A stretch of 43,555 nucleotides of DNA from Phycisphaerae bacterium (GTDB lineage: Bacteria; Planctomycetota; Phycisphaerae; UBA1845), in the NCBI GenBank assembly GCA_016929015.1, contig JAFGJQ010000050.1:1-43555 (forward strand), read 5' to 3'. This document shows, piece after piece, positions 25,398-33,515 of this stretch. Each line of letters opens with the position of its first letter. The stretch's first letter is position 1. The notes beneath the pieces were generated by a model. It did not search any database. It saw only the letters and a list, made by a program, of their open reading frames with translations, and was not told the origin of the DNA. Made by a program: the position numbers and the translations under genes.

Positions 25398-28300
25398 TCT
25401 CACCCTGCCAATCCTGGGAATCGGATTCCTCGTTGCCCTATCCGGCGGCTGCGCCCAGCCCCGGCCCGCCATCGACACGACGGGGCAATCGCTGGCCGAT
25501 GATCCGTTGGTCGACATCGCGGAATACGACCCGCGCATGGTCGTCGACATCAAGTACGCGACGGCCGACAACTTCGTCGGCGAGCCTGTGTACCCCGTCG
25601 CCCGCTGCCTGCTGAGAAAATCCGCGGCGCAGCGGCTGGCCCGGGTCCAGGACCGCCTGGAGGCCGACGGCTACGGCCTGAAAGTCCACGACGGGTACCG
25701 CCCCCTCTCGGTCCAGAAGCGGTTCTGGAAGATCATGCCGGACCCGCGCTACGTGGCCGATCCGCGCAAGGGCTCCCGGCACAACCGGGGCGCGGCGGTG
25801 GACGTAACTCTCGTCGATGCCTGCGGCCGCGACGTCGAGATGCCGACGAAGTTCGATAATTTTACCGAGGCCGCCCACCGCGATTACGCCGGCGGTAGTG
25901 AGACGAGCCGACAGAACCGGGACCGGCTGGCCGCCGCCATGGAGGCGGAAGGATTCAAGGGCCTGGCGGACGAGTGGTGGCACTATGACGCCCCGGGCTG
26001 GGAGCAACTGCCGCTGCTGGACATCTCGCTGGCGGCAGCACCGGTGTCCTCGGAGACGGCCATGAGTGATCTGACGCGGGCCCGGGCACTGGCGGACCAG
26101 GGGAAGTTCGCGGAGGCCGAACGCATCCTCCGCAAGCACATCCCGGACGCTGACTGTCCCGCCATCAGCGGCTACGCCGCGGAACTGGACATTCTGCAGC
26201 GCATCCGGTGGGACTTCCGGCTGTCGGCACAGCAGATGCTGGAGAAACTCCGCGAGGCCATCCCGGATGCGACGATCGAAGACATGAACCGGTGGCAGCA
26301 AGAGGGCGTCCTGCAGCATCGCATCATCGACGGTGAGGTCCGCTTCTTCGCGCGGGAGCCGGGCAACCTCTTCCGCATTTGTGAGAAGGCCAAGGCCCGC
26401 CGGGTCACCCCTCCGGAACGAGCCGGCTGGTCATTCTCGTCGGCCGCCAACGCCGCGCACGTTCTGGAGGTCGCGCGGCGCAGCAAACAGCCGGCCGTTT
26501 ATCCCGTCAAGCATCACGTCACGTACACGCTGACCGTCAACAAAGACCATCCGCGTGTGAAACCGGGCGCCGTGGTCCGGTGCTGGCTGCCGTTTCCGCA
26601 GGAGTACCGGCAGCAGACGGACGTGCGGCTGATCGCCACCGATCCGCCGAACGGCCAGGTCGCGCCAAACGGATCGCCCCACCGCACGATCTACTTCGAG
26701 CAGACGGTGACCGACCCGTCGAAGCCGCCCCGCTTCCAGGCGGAGTACGAGTTCGTCACCGCCGCCTGGTGCCCGGATCTCGACCCGGCCAAGGTCAAGC
26801 CGTATGACCGCGCGAGCGACGTGTTCCGTGACTACACGGCCGAACGCCCGCCGCACATCGTCTTCACACCGGAGGTCCGGCAAATTGTGGCGGAGGTCGC
26901 TGCGGACGAACCGAACCCCCTGCTGCGCGCACGGAAGCTGTTCCGCTGGATGGATGCGAATGTCCCCTGGTGCGCGGAGATGGAGTACAGCACCATCCGC
27001 AGCATCTGCAAAAAAGGCCTCGCCGCCCGCCGCGGCGATTGCGGCGTGCAGTCTCTGACGTTCATCACGCTTTGCCGAGTCGCGGGCATCCCCGCCCGCT
27101 GGCAATCCGGGTGGGCGCCGCGACCCAACGAAGTGAACATGCACGACTGGAGCGAGATTTACATCGAACCCTGGGGCTGGCTGCCGGCCGACGCCTCGTA
27201 CGCCCTCCAGAAGCATGACGATCCGGACGTGCAGACCTTCTTCTGCGGGCACATGGACCCGTACCGCATGATCGTGAACCTGGATTACGCCCAGCCGCTG
27301 TCACCGGCCAAGACCAGCTTCCGCAGCGAGCCGAACGACTTCCAACGCGGCGAGATCGAGATCGACGGCCACAACCTCTACTTCGGCGAATGGACCTATG
27401 ACTTCAACGTGCGGACCGTCCCGCAGGAGGAAAGCTGGACCGCCCTGGCCGAGGCGATGGATGCGGTCGTTCCCGCCCGACTGCTCGATGGAAACATTTC
27501 CGGCGCCGTCATCCGCGTGGGCCGCAAGGTCGGCGACGGCTACGAAGAGTGGTCCAAGGCGTACGGCTACATGCAATTCCAGCCGGAACCGGACCCAATG
27601 CCGGAAGACGTGGTTTTCGACATGGCCTCGATGAGCAAACCGCTCGCGACGGGAACGGCCCTGGCCATCCTCATCGACGAGGGCAAGCTCAGTCTGGATG
27701 ACCCCGTATCCAAGTACCTGCCCGAGTTCGCAGAGGGAGACAAGGCGGCCGTCACCGTGCGGCACCTTGTAACCCACATGTCCGGCCTGCAGCCCTACGT
27801 CGGCGCCGGCGAGCAGAAGCCGATCCGGGACGAGCACGGCTTCCCCTGCCGCGACGCCATCCGCCGGTACATCCGCGAACTCAAGCTGTCGCGCAAGCCG
27901 GGCGAGGCGGTGGTCTATAGCTGCCTCAATGCGATCCTCTGCGCGGAGATCGTGCGTACGGTCACCGGCATGGAACACAGCGAATTCCTGGCCCATCGCG
28001 TGTTCAAACCGCTCGGAATGGTCGACACCGGCTTCAACCCGTCTGCGGATCTGGACCCCCGAATCGTTCCCACGACACAGACGTCGTACGGCCGGGGGCC
28101 GGGCGGCTTCCTCCGCGGCCAGGTCCATGACCCACTGGCCGCCATGCAGGACGGCATTTCCGGAAACGCCGGTCTGTTCAGCACCGCCGCGGACGTGGCC
28201 CGCTACGCCCAGATGATGCTCAACGGCGGAGAGCTGAACGGTGTGCGAATTCTGTCCAAAGACGCAATCCGCCTGCTTACCACGCCGCAGAACCCCGGCG

Positions 28301-28566
28301 GCACCGACACAAAGGGCAACCCGGACCCGCGCGGGCTGCTCTGGCCGCTGCACGTACCGGACGCCGACGCGACCGGCCCGGACGCGATCCCCTTCTTCGC
28401 GCACACCGGCTACACCGGAACCGCCATTCGGGTCTACCCCGAGCAAGGCGTCTACGTCATCATCCTGGCCAACCGCGTCCATCCGGACGACAAGGGCCAG
28501 GTGGCGGCCCTGCGCACGGCCGTGTGGCAGGCCGTGGGCGAGGTGCTGATGGACAAGCGAGAGTAA
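25372..28566 (+). CDS. Three-domain lipoprotein: VanX D-Ala-D-Ala dipeptidase, transglutaminase-like, class-C serine hydrolase
   Basis: A 1064-residue protein with a lipoprotein-like signal (VALSGGC, Cys27). Domain 1 (about 45-220) is a VanX/DdpX dipeptidase (EC 3.4.13.22), with zinc ligands H137 and D144 in SRHNRGAAVD, H204 and catalytic E201 in DEWWHYD, and R110 in DGYRP. Domain 2 (about 380-640) is transglutaminase-like: Cys557 in RGDCGVQS, His591 in NMHDWSE, Asp607 in PADAS. Domain 3 (about 690-1060) is a class-C beta-lactamase/DD-carboxypeptidase-like hydrolase: S753-M-S-K756, Y849-S-C in place of the usual Y-x-N, and H1011-T-G. The start ATG 25372 has AAGGGGG upstream and lies inside the previous gene. 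VanX here need not mean vancomycin resistance; there is no vanHA or regulator nearby. A role in digesting peptidoglycan stem peptides is inferred. Confidence 0.87.
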   Translation: MYCCRRSRNLTLPILGIGFLVALSGGCAQPRPAIDTTGQSLADDPLVDIAEYDPRMVVDIKYATADNFVGEPVYPVARCLLRKSAAQRLARVQDRLEADGYGLKVHDGYRPLSVQKRFWKIMPDPRYVADPRKGSRHNRGAAVDVTLVDACGRDVEMPTKFDNFTEAAHRDYAGGSETSRQNRDRLAAAMEAEGFKGLADEWWHYDAPGWEQLPLLDISLAAAPVSSETAMSDLTRARALADQGKFAEAERILRKHIPDADCPAISGYAAELDILQRIRWDFRLSAQQMLEKLREAIPDATIEDMNRWQQEGVLQHRIIDGEVRFFAREPGNLFRICEKAKARRVTPPERAGWSFSSAANAAHVLEVARRSKQPAVYPVKHHVTYTLTVNKDHPRVKPGAVVRCWLPFPQEYRQQTDVRLIATDPPNGQVAPNGSPHRTIYFEQTVTDPSKPPRFQAEYEFVTAAWCPDLDPAKVKPYDRASDVFRDYTAERPPHIVFTPEVRQIVAEVAADEPNPLLRARKLFRWMDANVPWCAEMEYSTIRSICKKGLAARRGDCGVQSLTFITLCRVAGIPARWQSGWAPRPNEVNMHDWSEIYIEPWGWLPADASYALQKHDDPDVQTFFCGHMDPYRMIVNLDYAQPLSPAKTSFRSEPNDFQRGEIEIDGHNLYFGEWTYDFNVRTVPQEESWTALAEAMDAVVPARLLDGNISGAVIRVGRKVGDGYEEWSKAYGYMQFQPEPDPMPEDVVFDMASMSKPLATGTALAILIDEGKLSLDDPVSKYLPEFAEGDKAAVTVRHLVTHMSGLQPYVGAGEQKPIRDEHGFPCRDAIRRYIRELKLSRKPGEAVVYSCLNAILCAEIVRTVTGMEHSEFLAHRVFKPLGMVDTGFNPSADLDPRIVPTTQTSYGRGPGGFLRGQVHDPLAAMQDGISGNAGLFSTAADVARYAQMMLNGGELNGVRILSKDAIRLLTTPQNPGGTDTKGNPDPRGLLWPLHVPDADATGPDAIPFFAHTGYTGTAIRVYPEQGVYVIILANRVHPDDKGQVAALRTAVWQAVGEVLMDKRE

Positions 28567-28569
28567 ACG

Positions 28570-31005
28570 CTACAAAGACCCTATCGCATTGCTGAACGCC
28601 GCCGCATCCGGCAGATCCACGTCGTCGTCTTCGTCAAAATCGAAGATCACGCATGACGGGTTCGCATAGGCCTGGTCCGGGCCGTTGAGGCAGTCGGCCA
28701 GCGGAGGCCAGTCCGCGGCGCCGACCTCGCCGTCGGCGTCCGCATCTCCCTTCGGCCAGGGACCGACGTAGGACCACAGGGCGGCATCCGCATAGACGCG
28801 TTGGTTCCAGGTCGAGTGCGGCTTGCCGCTGACCGTGGTCTCCGAAACGTTCACGGAAGCATCTGTCTCGGATTGACCCGCCGGGAACAGGTACTGCCCC
28901 AGCGAGACCCACGTGTTTGCGTTCGCGCCCGCCACTCCGTCGGGAATCTGGTCGATCAGTCGCACGCTTGGCCCGTGCGGATGGCGGATCGTGTACTGGG
29001 CATCATAGCAGTTGGCCCCGACGTCCCAGGTGACGTACACTTCATACCGACCCGGCCTCGTGATCGCGGGCACGAACGTCGCATTGTCCGTTCCGCTGTT
29101 GGGCAACTCGTAGGCAATCCAGCGGCTCCCCGTGCCGACCAGACCGGGCATGGTGCTCTTGATGGTGCTGTCGAACCAGTCGCCCTCCTCGATGTAGGTC
29201 GGAGGCGAAGTGACCGCGCCGGCTGCATCGCGTGATTCAACGATCACATCGTGGACGTCACCGCTCGGCAGTTCATCGACGTACGTTGTGTTGTCGGCGG
29301 CGCCGCGGAGAATCCACGTCTGGCCGTCGAGTTGAACGCTGCTCACGTCGCCCGTCACGGGCAGCGTGTACCACTGCCACGCCTGATCGTTCCAGATGAC
29401 CTGCGTCTCGGACGCTCCGCCGGAATACGTGACGGTCACGTCGATCGGCATGTGAAACACGCGGTACGACGATTGGTACTGCTGCACGTGCAATCGCAGC
29501 CAGTGCTGCAGGCCGTCGAACTCGTGCCGCCAGCCATAACGGTAGTACGGAACACCCGGGTCGTAGATCCACTCCTGGAAGAACCAGTCCAGATCCTGGC
29601 CGTGCACACTTTCCACGGCCGCCCGGAAGTCCTCCGTATTGGCCGAACGCCCTTCGTGGGCGGCGCGATACACCGCCAGTGCGTCAAAAAACGCGGCGTC
29701 GCCCACCACGTGCCGCAGCATGTGCAGCACCCAGGCGCCCTTATTGTACGCGTTGTCGATGCTGAAAATGGCGTCGGCCGTGCTGACGTCATACCGATAC
29801 ACCGTGCCGCCGTAAGAACCCGGACGATACGCCTGCAGGTGCGCCAGGTACTGCGCGTGGCCGCCGCCCGGCTTCAACGCAAACCAGAGCGCCTCGGCGT
29901 ACCGCGCGAACCCTTCGTTGATCCAGATGTGGTGCCAGTCCAGGCAGGTGATGCTGTTGCCCCACCACGAATGCGCCATCTCGTGCACGTTCCTCCGCTC
30001 GGGGAACGAGCCCTGGCTGGTGATCGTCTGGTGCTCCATGCCGCAGCACCACTCGAACTGGGCGATGCCGTACTTCTCCTCGATGAACGGGTACTGCCCG
30101 AACACGTCCGGCCGGCTGAGCGTCTCGATCATGGTGACCAGGTCGGCCACCAGGGGTTGCACCGTCGCCACGTCTTCGGGATAAATGTAGAACTCCACCG
30201 GCATCGACCCGCCGGGGTACTCGCACCATTCCGTCCATTTCGTGTAGTTCGTCATGGCCACCGACACCAGGTAGACCGAGATCGGATAGCCCTCGTGCCA
30301 GCGAGTGCGGGAACGGCCTCCCGTGAGCGCGTCTTTGCCCTGCAGCACGCCGTTCGACGCAACCGTCATCCACGATGGCGCGGTGACCCACATGTTCATG
30401 GTGAACTTGTCGTCAATCGATTCCTTGCACGGCCACCAGGTATGCGCGTAGTACGGCTCGCTGAGCGATGCCACGATGGCGGTCCCGTTATGGCTGCCGA
30501 ACTCGAACGAACCCCAGTTGAGGTTCTGCGGCAGGCCGTGATACGTGACGGCAACCTGGAAGCCCTCCCCCACGGAATACGCGCGATCCAGATCGATGAC
30601 CAACTGGTGCCCGGGCCGCGTGTACGTCGCCGCCGCCCCACCGACCGTCACCGCGTCCACCGTCAGGTTGGAGCGCAAATCCAGCGTGAACTGGGTCAGT
30701 CCATCCCTCCTGCTGGCCACGTCCAGCGTATTCGTGCCGATCACCGAGTTCGGGCTGAGGGTCACCTCAAGATCGAGGAGACAGTGGATAACATCCGTGT
30801 CGGCATAGCCCTCCCGCAGGGCCGAATCCCCCTGCTGCTCCCGCTCGAACCGGGCGATCAGGGATCGCGCGTGTCCGCACAACTCATCCTTGCCCTCCCC
30901 AATGTCCTTAGCAAGGAGGCGTGCGTCAACGCCATCGTCCGCGAGAACAGGAACGGCCCCGACCAGAACCACCACCGTCAACCAGCGCAAGCCGCCAGAC
31001 AACAT
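28570..31005 (-). CDS. Secreted M1-family aminopeptidase with a golvesin-like domain and dockerin-like tail
   Basis: An 811-residue exported zinc aminopeptidase. A signal peptide (LTVVVLVGAVPVLA) precedes the M1 N-terminal beta domain. The exopeptidase motif is GMEHQ where the family has GAMEN. The zinc site is H341-E342-MA-H345 (HEMAHSWWGN) with E364 in INEGFARYAE, exactly the HExxH-18-E spacing. Around residues 605-725 lies a golvesin/xanthan-lyase-like beta domain (FDSTIKSTMPGLVGTGSRW). Residues about 755-811 form an Asp-rich dockerin-like pair of calcium loops (GDADADGEVGAADW and FDFDEDDDVDLPDAAAF). It would trim N-terminal residues from extracellular peptides. ATG 31005 has AAGGAG. Only 3 bases separate its stop from that of the convergent VanX-fusion gene. 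Confidence 0.93.
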   Translation of the reverse strand: MLSGGLRWLTVVVLVGAVPVLADDGVDARLLAKDIGEGKDELCGHARSLIARFEREQQGDSALREGYADTDVIHCLLDLEVTLSPNSVIGTNTLDVASRRDGLTQFTLDLRSNLTVDAVTVGGAAATYTRPGHQLVIDLDRAYSVGEGFQVAVTYHGLPQNLNWGSFEFGSHNGTAIVASLSEPYYAHTWWPCKESIDDKFTMNMWVTAPSWMTVASNGVLQGKDALTGGRSRTRWHEGYPISVYLVSVAMTNYTKWTEWCEYPGGSMPVEFYIYPEDVATVQPLVADLVTMIETLSRPDVFGQYPFIEEKYGIAQFEWCCGMEHQTITSQGSFPERRNVHEMAHSWWGNSITCLDWHHIWINEGFARYAEALWFALKPGGGHAQYLAHLQAYRPGSYGGTVYRYDVSTADAIFSIDNAYNKGAWVLHMLRHVVGDAAFFDALAVYRAAHEGRSANTEDFRAAVESVHGQDLDWFFQEWIYDPGVPYYRYGWRHEFDGLQHWLRLHVQQYQSSYRVFHMPIDVTVTYSGGASETQVIWNDQAWQWYTLPVTGDVSSVQLDGQTWILRGAADNTTYVDELPSGDVHDVIVESRDAAGAVTSPPTYIEEGDWFDSTIKSTMPGLVGTGSRWIAYELPNSGTDNATFVPAITRPGRYEVYVTWDVGANCYDAQYTIRHPHGPSVRLIDQIPDGVAGANANTWVSLGQYLFPAGQSETDASVNVSETTVSGKPHSTWNQRVYADAALWSYVGPWPKGDADADGEVGAADWPPLADCLNGPDQAYANPSCVIFDFDEDDDVDLPDAAAFSNAIGSL

Positions 31006-31244
31006 CCCGGGCTCCTTTCCCCGCGTCAGGGCATGCCCGGACGGACTCGCCCGGGAAGCCTTGACGCTCCAACGTAATAGTACACGATCCGCAGGCGGGA
31101 CGGGTAGCCGGATTGCGGGTTGCTCGGGCGCACTGGCCGTGTATGCTGCCAACGCCGCGGGAGCCGACTCCCGCTGCAGCGCGACCGAGAACCCGAATCG
31201 CGGTGTGGCGAAGGCGAGTCATTTGAAGGAAAGGACCGGTAACG

Positions 31245-32861
31245 ATGGCCGACTACGACCTGATTCTGCGAAACGGCACGGTGTACGACGGCTCGGGCTC
31301 GCCTCCGGCAACCGCCGACGTCGCGGTCACGGGGGATTCCATCGCGGCTGTCGGGCCCCTGCCGCAGGCTCGGGGCCGGGTGGAGCTGGACGCCGCGGGG
31401 CTGGCCGTCGCCCCCGGCTTCATCAACATGCTGAGCTGGGCCAACGAAACGCTGATTGAGGACGGCCGGTCGCAGAGCGACATCCGCCAGGGCGTCACGC
31501 TCGAAGTGCTCGGCGAGGGCCGGTCGATGGGGCCGCTCAGCGAGTCCATGAAGCAGGAGATGGTCGAGCAGCAGGGCGACATCCGCTTCGACGTGGAATG
31601 GACCACGCTCGGCGAATACCTGGAGTTCCTCGAGCGCCGCGGCGTCTCGTGCAACATCACATCGTTCGTCGGGGCCGCCACGCTTCGGATTCACGAAGTC
31701 GGCTATGATGATCGACCCCCGACGCCCGAGGAGCTGACGCGGATGTGCGCATTGGTTCGGCAGGCGATGGCCGAGGGCGCGGTCGGCGTGTCCTCCGCCC
31801 TCATCTACTCCCCCGCCGCCTATGCCCGCACCGATGAACTGATCGCCCTGGCGAAGGAAGCGGCCACCGCCGGCGGCCTCTATGCCTCCCACATTCGCAA
31901 CGAGGCCGACGGTCTGCTGGAGGCCCTCGACGAGTTCCTCACCATCGCACGCCAGGCCGGCATCAAGGCCGAGGTGTACCACCTCAAGGCGTCCGGCCAG
32001 TCCAACTGGGACAAGCTGGACACCGTCATCGAAACCATCAACAACGCCCGCGCGGACGGACTGCCCATCACTACCGACATGTACACATATGCGGCCAGCT
32101 CCACCGGCCTGGACGCGGTGATGCCGCCGTGGGTGCAGGAAGGCGGACACAAAGCCTGGGTCGCCCGCCTGCGTGATCCGAACGTGCGCGCCCGCGTCAA
32201 GACCGAGATGAACACTCCCAGCCGGGCCTGGGACAACGGCTGGCTCTCCGTCGGCTCGCCCGACAAAATTCTGCTGGTCGGATTCAGGAACCCGTCGCTC
32301 AAGCCGCTGGCCGGCAAGACCCTCGCAGAAATCGCCGCCATGCGGGGCACGCCGCCGGAAGAAACGGCCATGGACCTGGTGATCGAGGACGACAGCGAGG
32401 TCGGCGCCGTGTTCTTCGTCATGTCAGAAGAGAACGTCGCCAGGAAAGTGCGCTGCCCGTGGATGAGCTTCTGCTCCGACGCCCGTTCGCTGGCGCCCGA
32501 GGGCGTATTCCTGAAGCGAAACACGCACCCCAGGGCCTACGGCTCGTTTGCTCGCGTGCTGGGCAAGTACGTCCGGGACGAGCGGGTCATTCCCATGGAA
32601 GAGGCCGTCCGCCGACTGGCGGCCCTGCCCGCCGCGAACCTCGGCCTGGCCCGTCGCGGCCTTCTGGCACCGGGCTACTTCGCGGATGTCGTGGTCTTCG
32701 ACGCCGCGACCATCCGCGACAACGCCACGTACAAAGAGCCGCACCAATACGCCACCGGGATGGTCCACGTCGTGGTCAACGGCACGCCCGTCCTGCGCGA
32801 CGGCGACCACACCGGCGCCAAGCCCGGCCGCTTCGTCCGCGGCCCCGGCCGGCAATGCTGA
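31245..32861 (+). CDS. N-acyl-D-amino-acid deacylase family amidohydrolase
   Basis: A 538-residue TIM-barrel amidohydrolase of the D-aminoacylase family, whose characterised members remove the acyl group from N-acyl-D-amino acids in the cytosol. The N-terminus (YDLILRNGTVYDGSGSPP, DVAVTGDSIAAVG) and the C-terminal small beta domain are typical. His216 (YASHIRNE) and His246 (EVYHLKAS), zinc ligands in the family, are kept, as is the Asp in SFCSDARS. However, the usual HxH after PGFI is replaced: N61-M-L63-S-W65. The Cys of GNCG is also replaced, by Glu91 in VLGEGRS. This matches a divergent subgroup, so the substrate may differ. ATG 31245 is preceded by GAAGGAAAGG. Its neighbours (VanX, alanine racemase) make a D-amino-acid substrate plausible. 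Confidence 0.85.
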   Translation: MADYDLILRNGTVYDGSGSPPATADVAVTGDSIAAVGPLPQARGRVELDAAGLAVAPGFINMLSWANETLIEDGRSQSDIRQGVTLEVLGEGRSMGPLSESMKQEMVEQQGDIRFDVEWTTLGEYLEFLERRGVSCNITSFVGAATLRIHEVGYDDRPPTPEELTRMCALVRQAMAEGAVGVSSALIYSPAAYARTDELIALAKEAATAGGLYASHIRNEADGLLEALDEFLTIARQAGIKAEVYHLKASGQSNWDKLDTVIETINNARADGLPITTDMYTYAASSTGLDAVMPPWVQEGGHKAWVARLRDPNVRARVKTEMNTPSRAWDNGWLSVGSPDKILLVGFRNPSLKPLAGKTLAEIAAMRGTPPEETAMDLVIEDDSEVGAVFFVMSEENVARKVRCPWMSFCSDARSLAPEGVFLKRNTHPRAYGSFARVLGKYVRDERVIPMEEAVRRLAALPAANLGLARRGLLAPGYFADVVVFDAATIRDNATYKEPHQYATGMVHVVVNGTPVLRDGDHTGAKPGRFVRGPGRQC

Positions 32862-32881
32862 GCCTTCCGAACGGAGGGTGC

Positions 32882-32910
32882 CATGCCCGTAGGCTTCAGC
32901 CTCGGGCATG
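32882..32910. repeat. REP-like palindrome, possible bidirectional terminator
   Basis: A 29-base inverted repeat. The 8-bp outer stem CATGCCCG/CGGGCATG is followed by one bulged T, a 4-bp inner stem AGGC/GCCT, and loop TTCA. It lies in the 99-base gap between the convergent stops of the D-aminoacylase (32861) and spmB (32961). The shape, a near-perfect GC-rich palindrome in a convergent gap, is typical of extragenic palindromic repeats and could also end transcription from both sides. No U-run follows. Confidence 0.7.
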
Positions 32911-32960
32911 TTCGCTCGACCGAGAAACACGCGGGGCCGTGAATCCTCTCCCGGCCCCCC

Positions 32961-33515
32961 CTACGGCCCGCCGAAAACCAGGTGACAGATCCACACGGCG
33001 GCCAGAATCCCCGCCACGTCCGCCACCAGCCCCGCCACCATGGCATGACGAATTCGGCGGATGCCCACCGAGCCGAAGTACAGCGCGATGATGTAGAACG
33101 TGGTATCGGTGCTGCCGAACATGGTGCCGGCCACCCTGGCTTTGAACGAATCCGGATCGGCCTCGGTGATCTCCGTAACCAGTCCGAGCGAGCCGGAGCC
33201 GGACAGAGGCTTCATCAGGGCCACGGGCAACACCTCCGGCGGCATGCCGACGGAGTTCGTAACCGGAGCCAGAACCTCCGACACGTAATCCAGGGCACCG
33301 GATTTGCGAAACACGCCGATGGCCACAAAGATGGCCACGATGTACGGCAGGATCTGCAGGAAAATGTCCCACCCCTCGCGGCCGCCTTCGATGAATGCCT
33401 CGTACACCTTCACGCGCTTGACCATGGCATAGCTGACAATCAGGAAGAACATCAGCGGGATGGTCAGCAGTGAGACCTGATCGACCACAAACTTGAACGT
33501 GGACGCCGCGATCAT
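32961..33515 (-). CDS. spmB: SpmB-like nucleoside-recognition (Gate) domain membrane protein
   Basis: A 184-residue polytopic membrane protein similar to Bacillus SpmB, with the Gate domain shared with nucleoside transporters. The conserved core is visible: ALMKPLSGSGSLGLV, FGSTDTTFYIIALYFGSVGIRRIRHA. Length matches the family (about 175-180). In Bacillus subtilis spmA-spmB follow dacB and affect the spore-cortex peptidoglycan and core dehydration; the biochemical activity is not established. Here it is translated from an ATG that overlaps the spmA stop (33512-33515), so the two are tightly coupled. It sits in an operon divergent from alanine racemase and a DD-carboxypeptidase gene, an echo of the Bacillus linkage. 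Confidence 0.88.
   Translation of the reverse strand: MIAASTFKFVVDQVSLLTIPLMFFLIVSYAMVKRVKVYEAFIEGGREGWDIFLQILPYIVAIFVAIGVFRKSGALDYVSEVLAPVTNSVGMPPEVLPVALMKPLSGSGSLGLVTEITEADPDSFKARVAGTMFGSTDTTFYIIALYFGSVGIRRIRHAMVAGLVADVAGILAAVWICHLVFGGP

Noticed and set aside
25372-28566. Vancomycin-resistance (vanHAX) cluster
   Set aside because: Only the VanX-type dipeptidase domain is present. It is fused in a lipoprotein, and there is no vanH, D-Ala-D-Lac ligase or VanRS-type regulator in the window.
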